DNA of 64,000 nt, taken from Pichia kudriavzevii (lineage: Eukaryota > Ascomycota > Pichiomycetes > Pichiales > Pichiaceae). The first letter of the stretch is position 1, and the number at the start of each line of letters is the position of its first letter. The stretch is taken from positions 806,001 through 870,000 of the forward strand of contig NC_042507.1 in the NCBI RefSeq assembly GCF_003054445.1, read 5' to 3'. Of this stretch, positions 1 to 9,612 are shown in pieces. The translations under genes were made by a program, and so were the position numbers. Under the pieces are notes generated by a model. The model saw only the letters and a list, made by a program, of their open reading frames with translations, was not told the origin of the DNA and ran no database searches.

Positions 1-2753
1 GGATTATCTTGTTCGGCAATACTTTCTAGCCTATTGAAAACCACACTTTCGGATCCACCATACCATACTTTAATCTTTTCACCAGACTCTGGAAACTTGA
101 CAACACTAGTTTTACCCTTGGTTTCGGCATATAAAGTTTTAGCCACTTTATCAGCATCTATTTCACTGATTGCTGGATTGAACTTTTTGAGTAAAGATGT
201 TGCAAATTTTACACCAGCGCCATAAATCCTACCATAGTTGAAAACCTTAGCTTCATTACGAGAAATCCCTAATATGTTGGCAGTTTTAGAATGTAAATCA
301 GTACCTGAGTTTTTCGTACCTTCAAGAGTCATCCAGCCCAAGGCAGTACCACCATGTAGTCGGAACACGGAATCACCTACTAAAGATGCAATCCATAACT
401 CTTCGCTATCAACATCGGCGCCAACAAAACAATAACCAGGGGGCGCTTGTATTAGAGACTTCAACTCAGATCCCAATCTATTCTTTTTAGCATTCGAAGC
501 TGTAAGCCATGTTTTCTCAACTGCACGACGAGTGATGGTTCCCATAGGAACTATCTGGGGAATTATAAACCCAACTTCTTTCTCCCCTTTTTGCCGAAAA
601 GGTTTAGCTTTGTTCAAATCTGATTCATAGACAACATATTGATTCATTATACGCTCTCTAGAAGATATCCAATAGCTGTTGGTAACGTTGGTTTGGAAAG
701 CCTCCCTAGCTAGACTATTTTCAGAGGATAAGATACCCTCCTCATAATACCTTAAAAATGGCTTTGATATGAGGGAGGTAACTCTGGCGTCTTGTCCATT
801 TTCATGTGGTATTTTAAACAAAGTTTTTCCATTTGCTATCAGCTTTTTAAGATTCTCACGTACAATGTGGTCGGATTCTGCGTATCTAGGAGGTAAATCT
901 ACAGCAAGCAAATCTAAATTAGCATCCTCGGTTGACATGTGTTGTGTTGGCTTGTCTATGCTTTTACTTGTTTTTTTTGTCCTTGAAGACTCCTTAGACT
1001 TTGTGGAGGAGCTTTCTCTTGAAACCGACTTTTTTTTGGGAGACACTTTTCTTTTGGGGGTGTTGGCATGTATTTGCATTAAAATGTCAAGTGGATTCAC
1101 CTCCAGGTATTTGGAGTTCTGAAACTTGGCACTCTCTTTTTGATCAACAACAAAACACCAACCTTTAGTTTCGGTCCAAAAGATTGGCTTTCCTTCCCAC
1201 AAAAGTCTCAGAAGTAAAATACTAGTTCTAGATTTGATTGTCAGGTTTAGCTTATCCTTAGCAACCAGTTTTTTATACCACTCCGGATAACCAGGCAGCT
1301 TTTGGTTTTTATAAGGCACTCCTGACTTTGTTAGCCTTACAGGCTTGATTTCCCAATCTAGTTGCGATAACCATGGGTCTTCTTCCCATGGTGGAATTTC
1401 ATCCTGTGCATTTTTCCTCAAAGAAACAACTTCGTTACAGATCTGATGAACTTTTTCCTCCACTTCGGTTTTAGACTTCTGGTACATTTCCTCACACCTT
1501 CGAATATAATCTTCCCAGTCTGTGGAGGTGGGTAAAATAGAGGAGGTAATGTGCCTCAGAGCAGCAAAACTAACCGGATGGGGAACAACTTCCTTAAATT
1601 TAGGGTAAACTTTGTAGAATACATGATATGTAGCTACAACATCGTTGGCACAGTAAGTCATTAGTTTCTGAAATTGCTCACGTATTTCTGCAACACTAGT
1701 TGTTGCAAAGTGATCTCGCAATTGCTTATCCATTTTAATCCCACAATGAAGTTCAGCTACGTCGCTGAGTTTGTTTAAACTGCTATTTTTCATCCAAGGA
1801 TCATCACGAAGCGCTGATGTTGTCCCTGTATCTCCCTCTACTGATTCATCGTCAAGAATCATGTTGGCCATTGTTAATCTCAAATCTTCGTTTCGGATCA
1901 TCTCTCGATACTCATCTAATGTTTTCACTGAAGAGTCTTTTTTCTCTTTTAGGTTTTTCTTATATTTCATCCACGTATTCCTTTGTCTGGTGCACATGCC
2001 ACTTACAGCAACATGTAACGACATTGTGTCAAGAAAAAATGCTTTGGTAGTGCTCATATTGTATTCTTCAAGGATACGTGCACGATCAAAAGAAACATTA
2101 TGGCCCACAATAGTACATTCTCTTTTATCTGTCGCAAATGGAATTAAATGGTTATTTGTAGCACTATCTCCTGTCAAATACGGCGAGCACCATGAATACC
2201 ATGCTTTTGGAGACAGGCATGTTGCCATAACAGGATATGGAGAGCATTTGTACATCACTTCACAATCGTATACCAACTCATTTTCTAATGGATAAGGAAC
2301 ATTTTGGGGCTCAGAAAAAGGTGCATATCTGGTCCATCCGGATTCGAAAACCCATCGTTTTGGCTTTTCTAAAGGAGTCAACCCGATCTTTATAAGATTC
2401 TCAGCATGATCTTCATAACTGCTAATACTCTTCAAACCTAAATTTTCAAAATGTTGACTGATGTTTGTACCTTGCAGTGTTGGTAAATTGATATTTATGG
2501 GAGGATTCACCGAACATGGTTTTCCTAATAGCTCATTATCTTCAAGGTATTTCAATGAGAGTTTGGTGAGTCTCGGTAACGGCCCAGGTAAAGATTTCAC
2601 TGGGAAAATCTGTTTATGTAACTCATCCGAAAGTTGTTGAATTCCACAAGCATTTGTATTGATTTTGGGATTATGGTCTTTTGAAACAGTTGCAAAACTT
2701 CGGCAAACAGTATATGGCCAAGCAAATCCTCTCCCTCGGATTCCAATCAGCAT
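1..2753 (-). CDS. MIP1: Mitochondrial DNA polymerase gamma (partial, 3' end outside window)
   Basis: Replicative polymerase of the mitochondrial genome, family A with a proofreading exonuclease. The frame is open from the ATG at 2753 to base 1, about 917 codons against roughly 1250 in S. cerevisiae, so the C-terminal catalytic motif is missing from the window. An in-frame stop lies 15 bases before this ATG. The N-terminus (MLIGIRGRGFAWPYTVCRSF) is basic and suits a mitochondrial presequence. Exonuclease motifs are visible: Exo I VYDCEVMYK near residue 162, Exo II VGHNVSFDRAR, Exo III YCANDVVATYHVF. Polymerase motif A (GADVDSEELW) is near residue 777 and motif B (NYGRIYGAG) near 840. A Ser/Lys-rich linker lies between the exonuclease and polymerase parts. 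VMA4 and MRS2 downstream repeat the YOR330C-YOR332W-YOR334W order of S. cerevisiae. Confidence 0.96.
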   Translation of the reverse strand, partial: MLIGIRGRGFAWPYTVCRSFATVSKDHNPKINTNACGIQQLSDELHKQIFPVKSLPGPLPRLTKLSLKYLEDNELLGKPCSVNPPININLPTLQGTNISQHFENLGLKSISSYEDHAENLIKIGLTPLEKPKRWVFESGWTRYAPFSEPQNVPYPLENELVYDCEVMYKCSPYPVMATCLSPKAWYSWCSPYLTGDSATNNHLIPFATDKRECTIVGHNVSFDRARILEEYNMSTTKAFFLDTMSLHVAVSGMCTRQRNTWMKYKKNLKEKKDSSVKTLDEYREMIRNEDLRLTMANMILDDESVEGDTGTTSALRDDPWMKNSSLNKLSDVAELHCGIKMDKQLRDHFATTSVAEIREQFQKLMTYCANDVVATYHVFYKVYPKFKEVVPHPVSFAALRHITSSILPTSTDWEDYIRRCEEMYQKSKTEVEEKVHQICNEVVSLRKNAQDEIPPWEEDPWLSQLDWEIKPVRLTKSGVPYKNQKLPGYPEWYKKLVAKDKLNLTIKSRTSILLLRLLWEGKPIFWTETKGWCFVVDQKESAKFQNSKYLEVNPLDILMQIHANTPKRKVSPKKKSVSRESSSTKSKESSRTKKTSKSIDKPTQHMSTEDANLDLLAVDLPPRYAESDHIVRENLKKLIANGKTLFKIPHENGQDARVTSLISKPFLRYYEEGILSSENSLAREAFQTNVTNSYWISSRERIMNQYVVYESDLNKAKPFRQKGEKEVGFIIPQIVPMGTITRRAVEKTWLTASNAKKNRLGSELKSLIQAPPGYCFVGADVDSEELWIASLVGDSVFRLHGGTALGWMTLEGTKNSGTDLHSKTANILGISRNEAKVFNYGRIYGAGVKFATSLLKKFNPAISEIDADKVAKTLYAETKGKTSVVKFPESGEKIKVWYGGSESVVFNRLESIAEQDN

Positions 2754-2990
2754 GAAGGGTATATATCAATCAAAAGGAATTAATCTCAAAATGGTAGACA
2801 CTGGCTTAATATTGAAGCCTTCAAAGGAAAAAAAAAATTAGTTTCCAAAAGATATGTTGACATGCAAACTTTACACATCCGCTCTGGGATAAATAAATAA
2901 TGAGTCTGCGCAATTTTAAAAGAGATTACACCAAAGTCCTTTGAATATCTCGGAAACACTTAGTCGTACCAATTGTATACATTTTCTTAT

Positions 2991-5900
2991 CTAGTAATCG
3001 TATATATTTATTCTCACGTAACCCTTCTTACTCAAAGATAATAAATACTGGCCCCAATGTACGTCTTTTGAGAAAGTTCTAAAATTCCCCACCATTACAA
3101 AGCTATACTGAGCTCTAGTGATCGCAACATTCATTCTCCTATGATCAGCCATAAATCCTATATTACCCTCTGAATTTGACCTAACACAAGACATTACAAC
3201 TATTTTCCTTTCTCTCCCCTGAAAGGCATCAATAGATGCAATAATCAAACCATTGATGTCGCAGACTGTACTGTTCTGATTTATGCTTAGATCTTCGTTA
3301 TCTAGAGAGAAGCTGATATCGCAGCGTTCAGGGTTAACAACGAGACTTTTCTTAAAAGCATTTATCAAGAGCTCCCTTTGGGCAGAGTAGCCTGTCATTA
3401 CACCAATATCAGATGGTTGCAATTCACGGTCTCTGATCAAATTCTCCACCATCTCCACCACATAGCCCACTTCCGCCGTATTAATCCATGAATATGTCTG
3501 TTCTTCACCATTGGAGCAAAATATCCTGGATTCTTTAGCATGGTTCCCCTGGTGGTCATAAAAGAATAAAGGAAACTTGATTTTTTTAAGTCGTCTATCT
3601 TCAGCGGTGATTCCGTTTCTTAATTGACCTTTATAAAATTCAGTGTTGGAGTATTCACAAATCTCAGGATGCATTCTATATTGAGTATTCAGCAAATGTG
3701 GTTTAGTTAAAATGCTATGGTCAATGACTCTTTGATATAGCGAGGTTTTCAATGTTCTTACGTTGGTGAAAACACTCAACTGTTCGGTGTCACCGACCAA
3801 TGCCAGTTTCCTACATCCTTTCACTCCCAAAGCAATCATAGTTAGTGGTTCAGAAGATTGAGTGGCTTCGTCCATAATAATAACCGGAACACCTTCAATT
3901 GATCTCAAATGCTTGTGCAGTATGCTTGCAGTTGTTGTAAAAATAACTTCGGCTGAATTAACAATTGTGGTAGCAGCTTTACTACTCTGATCAATGTATT
4001 TGTTGAGTTCCTTACCGTCAATATTCCGTGGATCCTCACGAAACCTATTTTCGATATCAACTAGGTCTTTAGAAAATTGTTTCGTGAGTTTATTATGAAG
4101 GCAGATGGAACCGACTTTATGATCACGATTGTACTCTCTTTCCTTAGCTGTAGAACACACCCGAAGTATTCTATCTTTATATTTGTCAATCATTTTCTCG
4201 GCAATATTATCAACTGCTAAATTGGAGGATGCCACTACCATAACGGGTTTAACCCCGTGATCTAAAAGTTGAATAACTGTTTCGTGAATAGTACTGGTTT
4301 TACCGGAACCAGGAGGGCCTTGGATTACAGTGACTTCATTGCTTAAACAAGCATTAAGAGCTGTTTTTTGTGAGTCATTTAAAGTTGAGTATAACCCAGT
4401 GATTGGTTTTTTTGGAGAAACAGACTTGATTTTCGTTTTACCTAAAATCAAATCAATAAACGTCGGATTAGAAATCCTAGACATTGAGTCGAAAATTCTG
4501 CCAAGCACAATACTGCCTGGTAAAATAGTAAAATTATGTGGTGGATCCTTTTTGGGGAATGAAAACTCATTCCAATTATACATTTCAACTGAGCACATTG
4601 AAATTGCGTTTTCTCTTTCTCTTTTATTTGACTTTTTGATTGTAACAGCAATCAATTCGCCTGTTTCATTATTGAATCGACATACTTCACATTTCTTAAC
4701 CTTGACAACCCAGAATTGAGGTCGGTTTTTCCAACATAGTGACTCGTCAGATTTCCTAATAATAAATAACGGTTGATCTTTGACAAAAGGGTGCTTTCTT
4801 AGATGGTGTATTTCTTCTTGAACATATAATTCAAAAGCTTGTTTAGTTGAAACGAAAATATTCAGATTGTTATCAGAACTTTTCTTGATGTAAGTCTCCG
4901 AACAAAAATCCTGATGGTACAATTCTTCTAAAAACAAAGAGTAGGTCATATATTGAAAGTAGGTAACAAGATTGTCGTACCCTGTTGGTGGATTTTTAGG
5001 TAAAGTTTTATCTTGGATTTCATCCAGTTTATAAAACTTGGTTTGTATACGTAGTTGTTCCTTAGATAAATCTTCTTTACTCATTATACGTAACCCGTAC
5101 TTATCGAAAATGTCTACTTTACCTTCATCTATTTCTTCGTCAAATTGGTTTCTAAGAAAGGGAGCCTGTTCTCCGTCTTCATTTTGGGTTTCCAAATAAG
5201 TATCATTAACGACTAGTGGAATAGACTTTACACCGGCACTTCTACTAGGCGTAGATATCTGTCTCTGACTTTTTGCCAGGACCCAGTTAATATCTACATT
5301 ATCTAGATCAATATCATAAACATCTTGTATATTAATATGTTTCCAACTTTTAATCCACTTAATGATATCGTTCGAAAACCAATTGTTTTGAGTCTCCAAA
5401 ATAAAGTATTCATTCCCTAAGTATTTGTTGGCTTTACAAATCCAAGGATTTGGACCCAGTTTCAAATAATCACTGTTCCAATAATTCGGCACAGTTTTGT
5501 TTAAAGAGATTGACAACGTTGGAGTTCTAATTCTAAAACGAGGAACATCATTGTTGACTGATTTTTTCTTAAAATTCAAGCCAAGGTAATGTTTAGATTT
5601 CAGTAGTTCCTGCTCATCAAAATCATTGGATATAATTATTGCAGTTGTCAGGTTTGTATTGAGACTACGCTGTGATAAGAAAATAGCAAAAACTAGATCA
5701 CTTTGTTCATAAGAAATCATGTGAATTTGTTTGCCATTGTTTTTGGTAAATTTGCTGTTCATTCTGTTTATTAAAGAGCCAAGCAGCTTGCATAATTGCT
5801 TCAAATCAGAAGTGTTACCCTCCGGTGGTCTATGGACAAGTAAGAAGACCCTAATACCGTAGCAGCTAAGGTCTCTTAATAAATTCTGTACAAAACATAA

Positions 5901-6365
5901 TCTATCATCTTGAACCAAAACAATGGATATCTGTTTTTCCTCCTTTCTCACCTTGGAAATAAACTCTTTATGCTCTTTACCTTTAAAACTCACACACTCT
6001 AGTATCTTTTCCGTACCCTCTGATATATGATTTGATTTTGAGACCGAATTGAAAGAATATAAGTCCAACACAGAATTAGGACTGGGGGTTTCGTCAATCA
6101 CCACTTTGCCCTTCTTATCAAGGGACGCACTATAGACCAAATGGGCATTTATTTGCAATTTGGAAACCTTTACACAAAATTTTCTTGTTGAATACCGGGT
6201 GTCTTTCGGTAAATCGGGTGGTTCCTCCTTTGAATCAGGATAAATATTTTTTAGAGTGAAGTCTCGTAAGGAAACGTATCCTGCGTCAGACGCACATGGT
6301 AATCCAATAGAAGCTACTGGACAATCGACATACACCTCTCCTATAACGTCACTGGAAGCACCCAT
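2991..6365 (-). CDS. ECM32: Upf1-like superfamily 1 helicase, Ecm32/Mtt1 type
   Basis: A 1124-residue protein with an SF1B helicase core in its C-terminal 40%. Visible motifs in order are GPPGSGKT (Walker A, about residue 683), DEATQSSEP (motif II), LVGDTEQL (III), NTQYRMHPEICEY (IV), SIDAFQGRE (V) and NVAITRAQYSFVMVGN (VI, about 1078). Length is close to S. cerevisiae Ecm32/Mtt1 (about 1121), a cytosolic helicase linked to translation termination. It lacks the Cys/His domain of Upf1 and is far shorter than Sen1. The maximal frame begins with GTG at 6368; the next codon is ATG at 6365, which I take as the start. The N-terminal half is poorly recognisable. Assignment to Ecm32 rather than Hcs1 or another Upf1-like protein rests on length and core sequence. 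Confidence 0.82.
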   Translation of the reverse strand: MGASSDVIGEVYVDCPVASIGLPCASDAGYVSLRDFTLKNIYPDSKEEPPDLPKDTRYSTRKFCVKVSKLQINAHLVYSASLDKKGKVVIDETPSPNSVLDLYSFNSVSKSNHISEGTEKILECVSFKGKEHKEFISKVRKEEKQISIVLVQDDRLCFVQNLLRDLSCYGIRVFLLVHRPPEGNTSDLKQLCKLLGSLINRMNSKFTKNNGKQIHMISYEQSDLVFAIFLSQRSLNTNLTTAIIISNDFDEQELLKSKHYLGLNFKKKSVNNDVPRFRIRTPTLSISLNKTVPNYWNSDYLKLGPNPWICKANKYLGNEYFILETQNNWFSNDIIKWIKSWKHINIQDVYDIDLDNVDINWVLAKSQRQISTPSRSAGVKSIPLVVNDTYLETQNEDGEQAPFLRNQFDEEIDEGKVDIFDKYGLRIMSKEDLSKEQLRIQTKFYKLDEIQDKTLPKNPPTGYDNLVTYFQYMTYSLFLEELYHQDFCSETYIKKSSDNNLNIFVSTKQAFELYVQEEIHHLRKHPFVKDQPLFIIRKSDESLCWKNRPQFWVVKVKKCEVCRFNNETGELIAVTIKKSNKRERENAISMCSVEMYNWNEFSFPKKDPPHNFTILPGSIVLGRIFDSMSRISNPTFIDLILGKTKIKSVSPKKPITGLYSTLNDSQKTALNACLSNEVTVIQGPPGSGKTSTIHETVIQLLDHGVKPVMVVASSNLAVDNIAEKMIDKYKDRILRVCSTAKEREYNRDHKVGSICLHNKLTKQFSKDLVDIENRFREDPRNIDGKELNKYIDQSSKAATTIVNSAEVIFTTTASILHKHLRSIEGVPVIIMDEATQSSEPLTMIALGVKGCRKLALVGDTEQLSVFTNVRTLKTSLYQRVIDHSILTKPHLLNTQYRMHPEICEYSNTEFYKGQLRNGITAEDRRLKKIKFPLFFYDHQGNHAKESRIFCSNGEEQTYSWINTAEVGYVVEMVENLIRDRELQPSDIGVMTGYSAQRELLINAFKKSLVVNPERCDISFSLDNEDLSINQNSTVCDINGLIIASIDAFQGRERKIVVMSCVRSNSEGNIGFMADHRRMNVAITRAQYSFVMVGNFRTFSKDVHWGQYLLSLSKKGYVRINIYDY

Positions 6366-6723
6366 CACAGGGGGGAGGGGAGAGGGGAACGTGAAGTTTG
6401 AAACATTTTGAATAAGGTGGAAGCCTTTTAAGAAGATGTTTCAACCTTAATTCCATACAATGAAAATGAACGCTTGATCTTAGTTCAACGGGCTGAGCCT
6501 CCCAACAAAAGAAAAATTGAAGGCATTTGTTCCCCCCCCCCACCTTATTATCCTCCGTGCACCGCGCAACTACTTATATTCTACAGCAAGCTGGCTGCTT
6601 TCCCTTTATCTTTATGAGTTTTACTATGGTGAAGCAATTCCGGAAACAGAGTTTGGTGAGATATTCCTTGAACTGCAAAGAGGAGTAACAACAGCAACAA
6701 CAACGACAACGAACACTACTACC
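6366..6723. promoter_or_regulatory. Divergent intergenic region ECM32/VMA4
   Basis: About 358 bases between two divergent starts. It holds a G-rich stretch directly before the ECM32 ATG (6370-6388), a run of C at about 6531-6541, and a CA-rich ACAACAACGACAACG stretch just before the VMA4 start. I see no RNA gene. A reading frame spanning 6517-6780 only reflects the VMA4 first exon and its leader. Confidence 0.5.
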
Positions 6724-7498
6724 ATGTCTTCCACCAGAGCACTAACAGATGACCAAGTATGTATAAATAGCACTGATTGAATTGCTGTTCAAGTCATTGA
6801 CAGTATACTAACAACTTCTACTATCGCATCTATCTTAGGTTCAAGGTGAACTCAAAAAAATGGAATCTTTCATAAGGAAAGAAGCTGAAGAAAAGGCAAG
6901 GGAGATCCAACTAAAAGCTGATGAAGAGTATGAAATTGAAAAGGCTTCTGTTGTGCGTGCTGAAATCAATGCCATTGATGCAGCATACCAAGACAAGTTC
7001 AAGAAGGCGTCTCTTGCCCAACAAATCACAAAGTCCACCATTGCAAATAAAACAAGATTGAAGGTTTTAGCTACAAGAGAAGAAGCATTGGAGACCATTT
7101 TCTCTGCAACCCATGACGGGTTGAAGAAATTGGCATCTAACAAAAACAAATATAAGACTTTACTCATAGGTTTAATCGAGGAATGCTTATACACAATGAT
7201 GGAAAAGGCAGTCACAATTCAGGTTAGAGAAGTAGACGTAGCTGTGGCAAAGGAAGCTGCCAAGGTTGCAGCTGAAAATTTTGAAAAGAAAGCCGGATTC
7301 CCCGTTGATATCACTGTCGATGAGTCCAACTTCTTGAATAAGGACCTAGCAGGTGGTGTTGTTGCCATCAATGGTACTGGTAAGATTTCTGTGGACAACA
7401 CTTTAGATGAAAGATTGAAACTTTTATCCGAAACTGCGTTGCCTGCAATCAAGTTGGAAATGTTTGGACCTTCAAAGACTAGAAAGTTCTTTGATTAA
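6724..7498 (+). CDS. VMA4: V-type H+-ATPase subunit E, one intron
   Basis: Peripheral stalk subunit of the vacuolar proton pump. Exon 1 is 6724-6756 (11 codons, MSSTRALTDDQ) and exon 2 is 6839-7498, joined in phase 0; the spliced protein is 230 residues against 233 in S. cerevisiae. The intron (82 bases) has a GTATGT donor, TACTAAC branch site at 6806-6812 and TTAG acceptor. The join gives ALTDDQVQGELKKM, matching ALTPNQVNDELNKM of yeast Vma4, which supports the splice. The N-terminal half is a long charged helix (FIRKEAEEKAREIQLKADEE) typical of the E/G stalk, and the C-terminus LEMFGPSKTRKFFD is nearly identical to the yeast protein. Without the intron, translation would start at 6860 and lose 18 conserved residues. 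Confidence 0.97.
6757..6838 (+). other. VMA4 intron
   Basis: Spliceosomal intron of 82 bases: donor GTATGT at 6757, branch TACTAAC at 6806-6812, acceptor TTAG ending at 6838. The 26-base branch-to-acceptor distance fits yeast introns. Confidence 0.95.
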
Positions 7499-7754
7499 TT
7501 TGTTTCGGCTTTGTGATTGAACAAAAATTTAACATCCTCTTTTCCGTTTCGAGAATCTCTGGTATATTTCTTATACATCTAAGTATGTTAAGAGCTAGAA
7601 TATATAACTTACTGCTTAATAGGCTATTATGGTTCAATTTTGGATCAAAGAAAATAAGTTTATAGTGTTGGACACTCAGCGTAGCAACATTTATATAATC
7701 TGTTGAATAATTGATTATCCAAACTGTGCGTTCTCACCTTTCTTTTTTTTTTCC

Positions 7755-9215
7755 ATGCTCATTTCCTCAAATAATCTTCCCATCCCCTTCCCTTATCATA
7801 CTATTCAACTTACTTCAACAACCAGATATCTTGGAGTTATGCAAATATATATACCCTTAGTACGACAGCAAATACGAAAAATTGGTTCAGCTTCAGTTAT
7901 TTCTTCAACCTCCAAAGTACTGAAACCAATTAAACCAGATTTATCGACAATCTCCTGCACTGTGGTTGATCAAACAGGTACAGTACGTGCTGTATCCAAA
8001 AAATTCCCACGGGCGACATTCTTACAACAGAATAAGCTATTTCCCCGTGATCTGAGGAAAATCGATTCATCGAATGTTGATGTTGCACCGAGTATTGCTG
8101 TTAGAAGCAATGGGATACTAGTGAATTTGTTGCACATTAAAGCATTAATCAAAAGGAACGAAGTGCTGGTGTTCGACACAGCGTCTCCTCAATCTGCTAG
8201 CAAACTAAGCTTGTTCATGTATGATCTAGAGAGTAAGTTACAGACTAAAGTTGTACATAGTGGAATGTTAGGAATCAACAATGGAAATCACCAAAACATT
8301 TTGAACCAAACCTATGAATTCAAAACTTTGGAATGTATACTTGTTAATGTCATGGCTGTGCTGGAGACAGAACTAAGGGAACATGCAGCTAAAGTCGATA
8401 AAATCTTAAAACAATTAGACTCACAGATTGATAGAGCTGTCTTGAAAGATTTATTGGTAAATTCAAAAGATTTGACAATGTTTTATCAAAAATCTCTGCT
8501 AATCAGAAATACATTGGACGAACTATTAGATAACGATGAAGATCTTGAAAACATGTATTTGACGGAAAACTATGAAATCAAAAGGTTGATAGTAGATCAG
8601 GAGAGTGACGGTAAGTCTTCAGTTTTGAAAGCCGCAAAACAGGATGGAAGTAGTAATGTCAACACTAATAGCAATCACCATAGTCTGATCCAGGAGGGAA
8701 GTGAAAGTAAAGACACCGGTGAAATTGAAATGTTGCTAGAATCATACTATAAACAATGCGATGAAATTGTTCAACAAGCAGAAACTATGATCAATAATAT
8801 TAAATCGACGGAGGATATTGTCAACATAATCTTGGATGCAAATCGTAACTCACTGATGGTTTTTGAACTAAGGGTTGCAATTTTCACTCTGGGTATAACA
8901 GTTGCAACAATTATACCCGCATTTTATGGTATGAACTTGAAAAATTATATTGAAGATTCAAATATTGCGTTTGTTGGAGTAACGGCTGTTTCTGTTGTAC
9001 TTGGGGGGATAATGGCAATAATATATTTGCGAAAGTTAAGAGATGTCCGTCGAATGACGATGGTAAGTTCTAAACAGTTAGATCAGTTCGATAATGATAC
9101 CAAAAGGGGTATTCACGAGAAAGTAAGAAGGCAAAGAGAATCCAAAACCTTAGAGCAACGCCGTAAACTGGAAAAGGAGATTGTTTGGAAATGGCTCCTG
9201 GGTGATCATAAATAG
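7755..9215 (+). CDS. MRS2: Mitochondrial inner-membrane Mg2+ channel
   Basis: CorA-family magnesium channel of the mitochondrial inner membrane, 486 residues. The diagnostic YGMN motif closes the first of two C-terminal membrane segments (IFTLGITVATIIPAFYGMN, near residue 391), followed by an acidic loop (NYIEDSN) and a second segment. The preceding 300 residues are the helical matrix domain. The N-terminus is hydrophobic and basic; a second ATG at residue 29 (7839), starting MQIYIPLVRQQIRKIG, would also give a good presequence. The C-terminus is basic, as expected for a matrix tail. Position after VMA4 matches YOR332W-YOR334W, favouring MRS2 over its paralogue LPE10/MFM1. An asparagine- and serine-rich insert lies before the membrane part. 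Confidence 0.93.
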   Translation: MLISSNNLPIPFPYHTIQLTSTTRYLGVMQIYIPLVRQQIRKIGSASVISSTSKVLKPIKPDLSTISCTVVDQTGTVRAVSKKFPRATFLQQNKLFPRDLRKIDSSNVDVAPSIAVRSNGILVNLLHIKALIKRNEVLVFDTASPQSASKLSLFMYDLESKLQTKVVHSGMLGINNGNHQNILNQTYEFKTLECILVNVMAVLETELREHAAKVDKILKQLDSQIDRAVLKDLLVNSKDLTMFYQKSLLIRNTLDELLDNDEDLENMYLTENYEIKRLIVDQESDGKSSVLKAAKQDGSSNVNTNSNHHSLIQEGSESKDTGEIEMLLESYYKQCDEIVQQAETMINNIKSTEDIVNIILDANRNSLMVFELRVAIFTLGITVATIIPAFYGMNLKNYIEDSNIAFVGVTAVSVVLGGIMAIIYLRKLRDVRRMTMVSSKQLDQFDNDTKRGIHEKVRRQRESKTLEQRRKLEKEIVWKWLLGDHK

Positions 9216-9612
9216 ATATGTTACATATTATGCGACAAAAGTTTACTACATGTATATAAAATACTAGAAAAAAGAGCAGATAGACTGTTCAACATTTTTC
9301 CCTGCTTTGGTTTATATAGATTATAATAAGTTTTGCTCTTTTTTCGTTAAGCTTCTGTGTTACAAAACCTACGTAGGTTTAGTCCTACGTAATATCAGGA
9401 AGCTAAAAACATCCCATTCTTCCTCAAAACAGAAAAAATACAAGGGATAAACAATGAACGCTGATAGAAGAAAAAGAGCCGCGTCACAGCGATTTGCAAC
9501 AATCCTTTAGTAAAGATTCATTCATTGGACACCACCAAACAACTTATCTGGGGTATTTCAAAAAGAAAATCACAACCTGCATCGTGTTTACTTAACTGTC
9601 GTTTAAGAAGCA
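9216..9612. other. Intergenic region with TACGTA palindromes
   Basis: About 397 bases between MRS2 and the next gene, both on the plus strand. It contains the perfect palindrome CCTACGTAGG at 9368-9377, followed at 9384 by CCTACGTAA. No gene is visible. Confidence 0.4.

Noticed and set aside
6517-6780. 87-codon frame upstream of VMA4.
   Set aside because: It is the leader plus exon 1 of VMA4 read through into the intron, not a separate gene.
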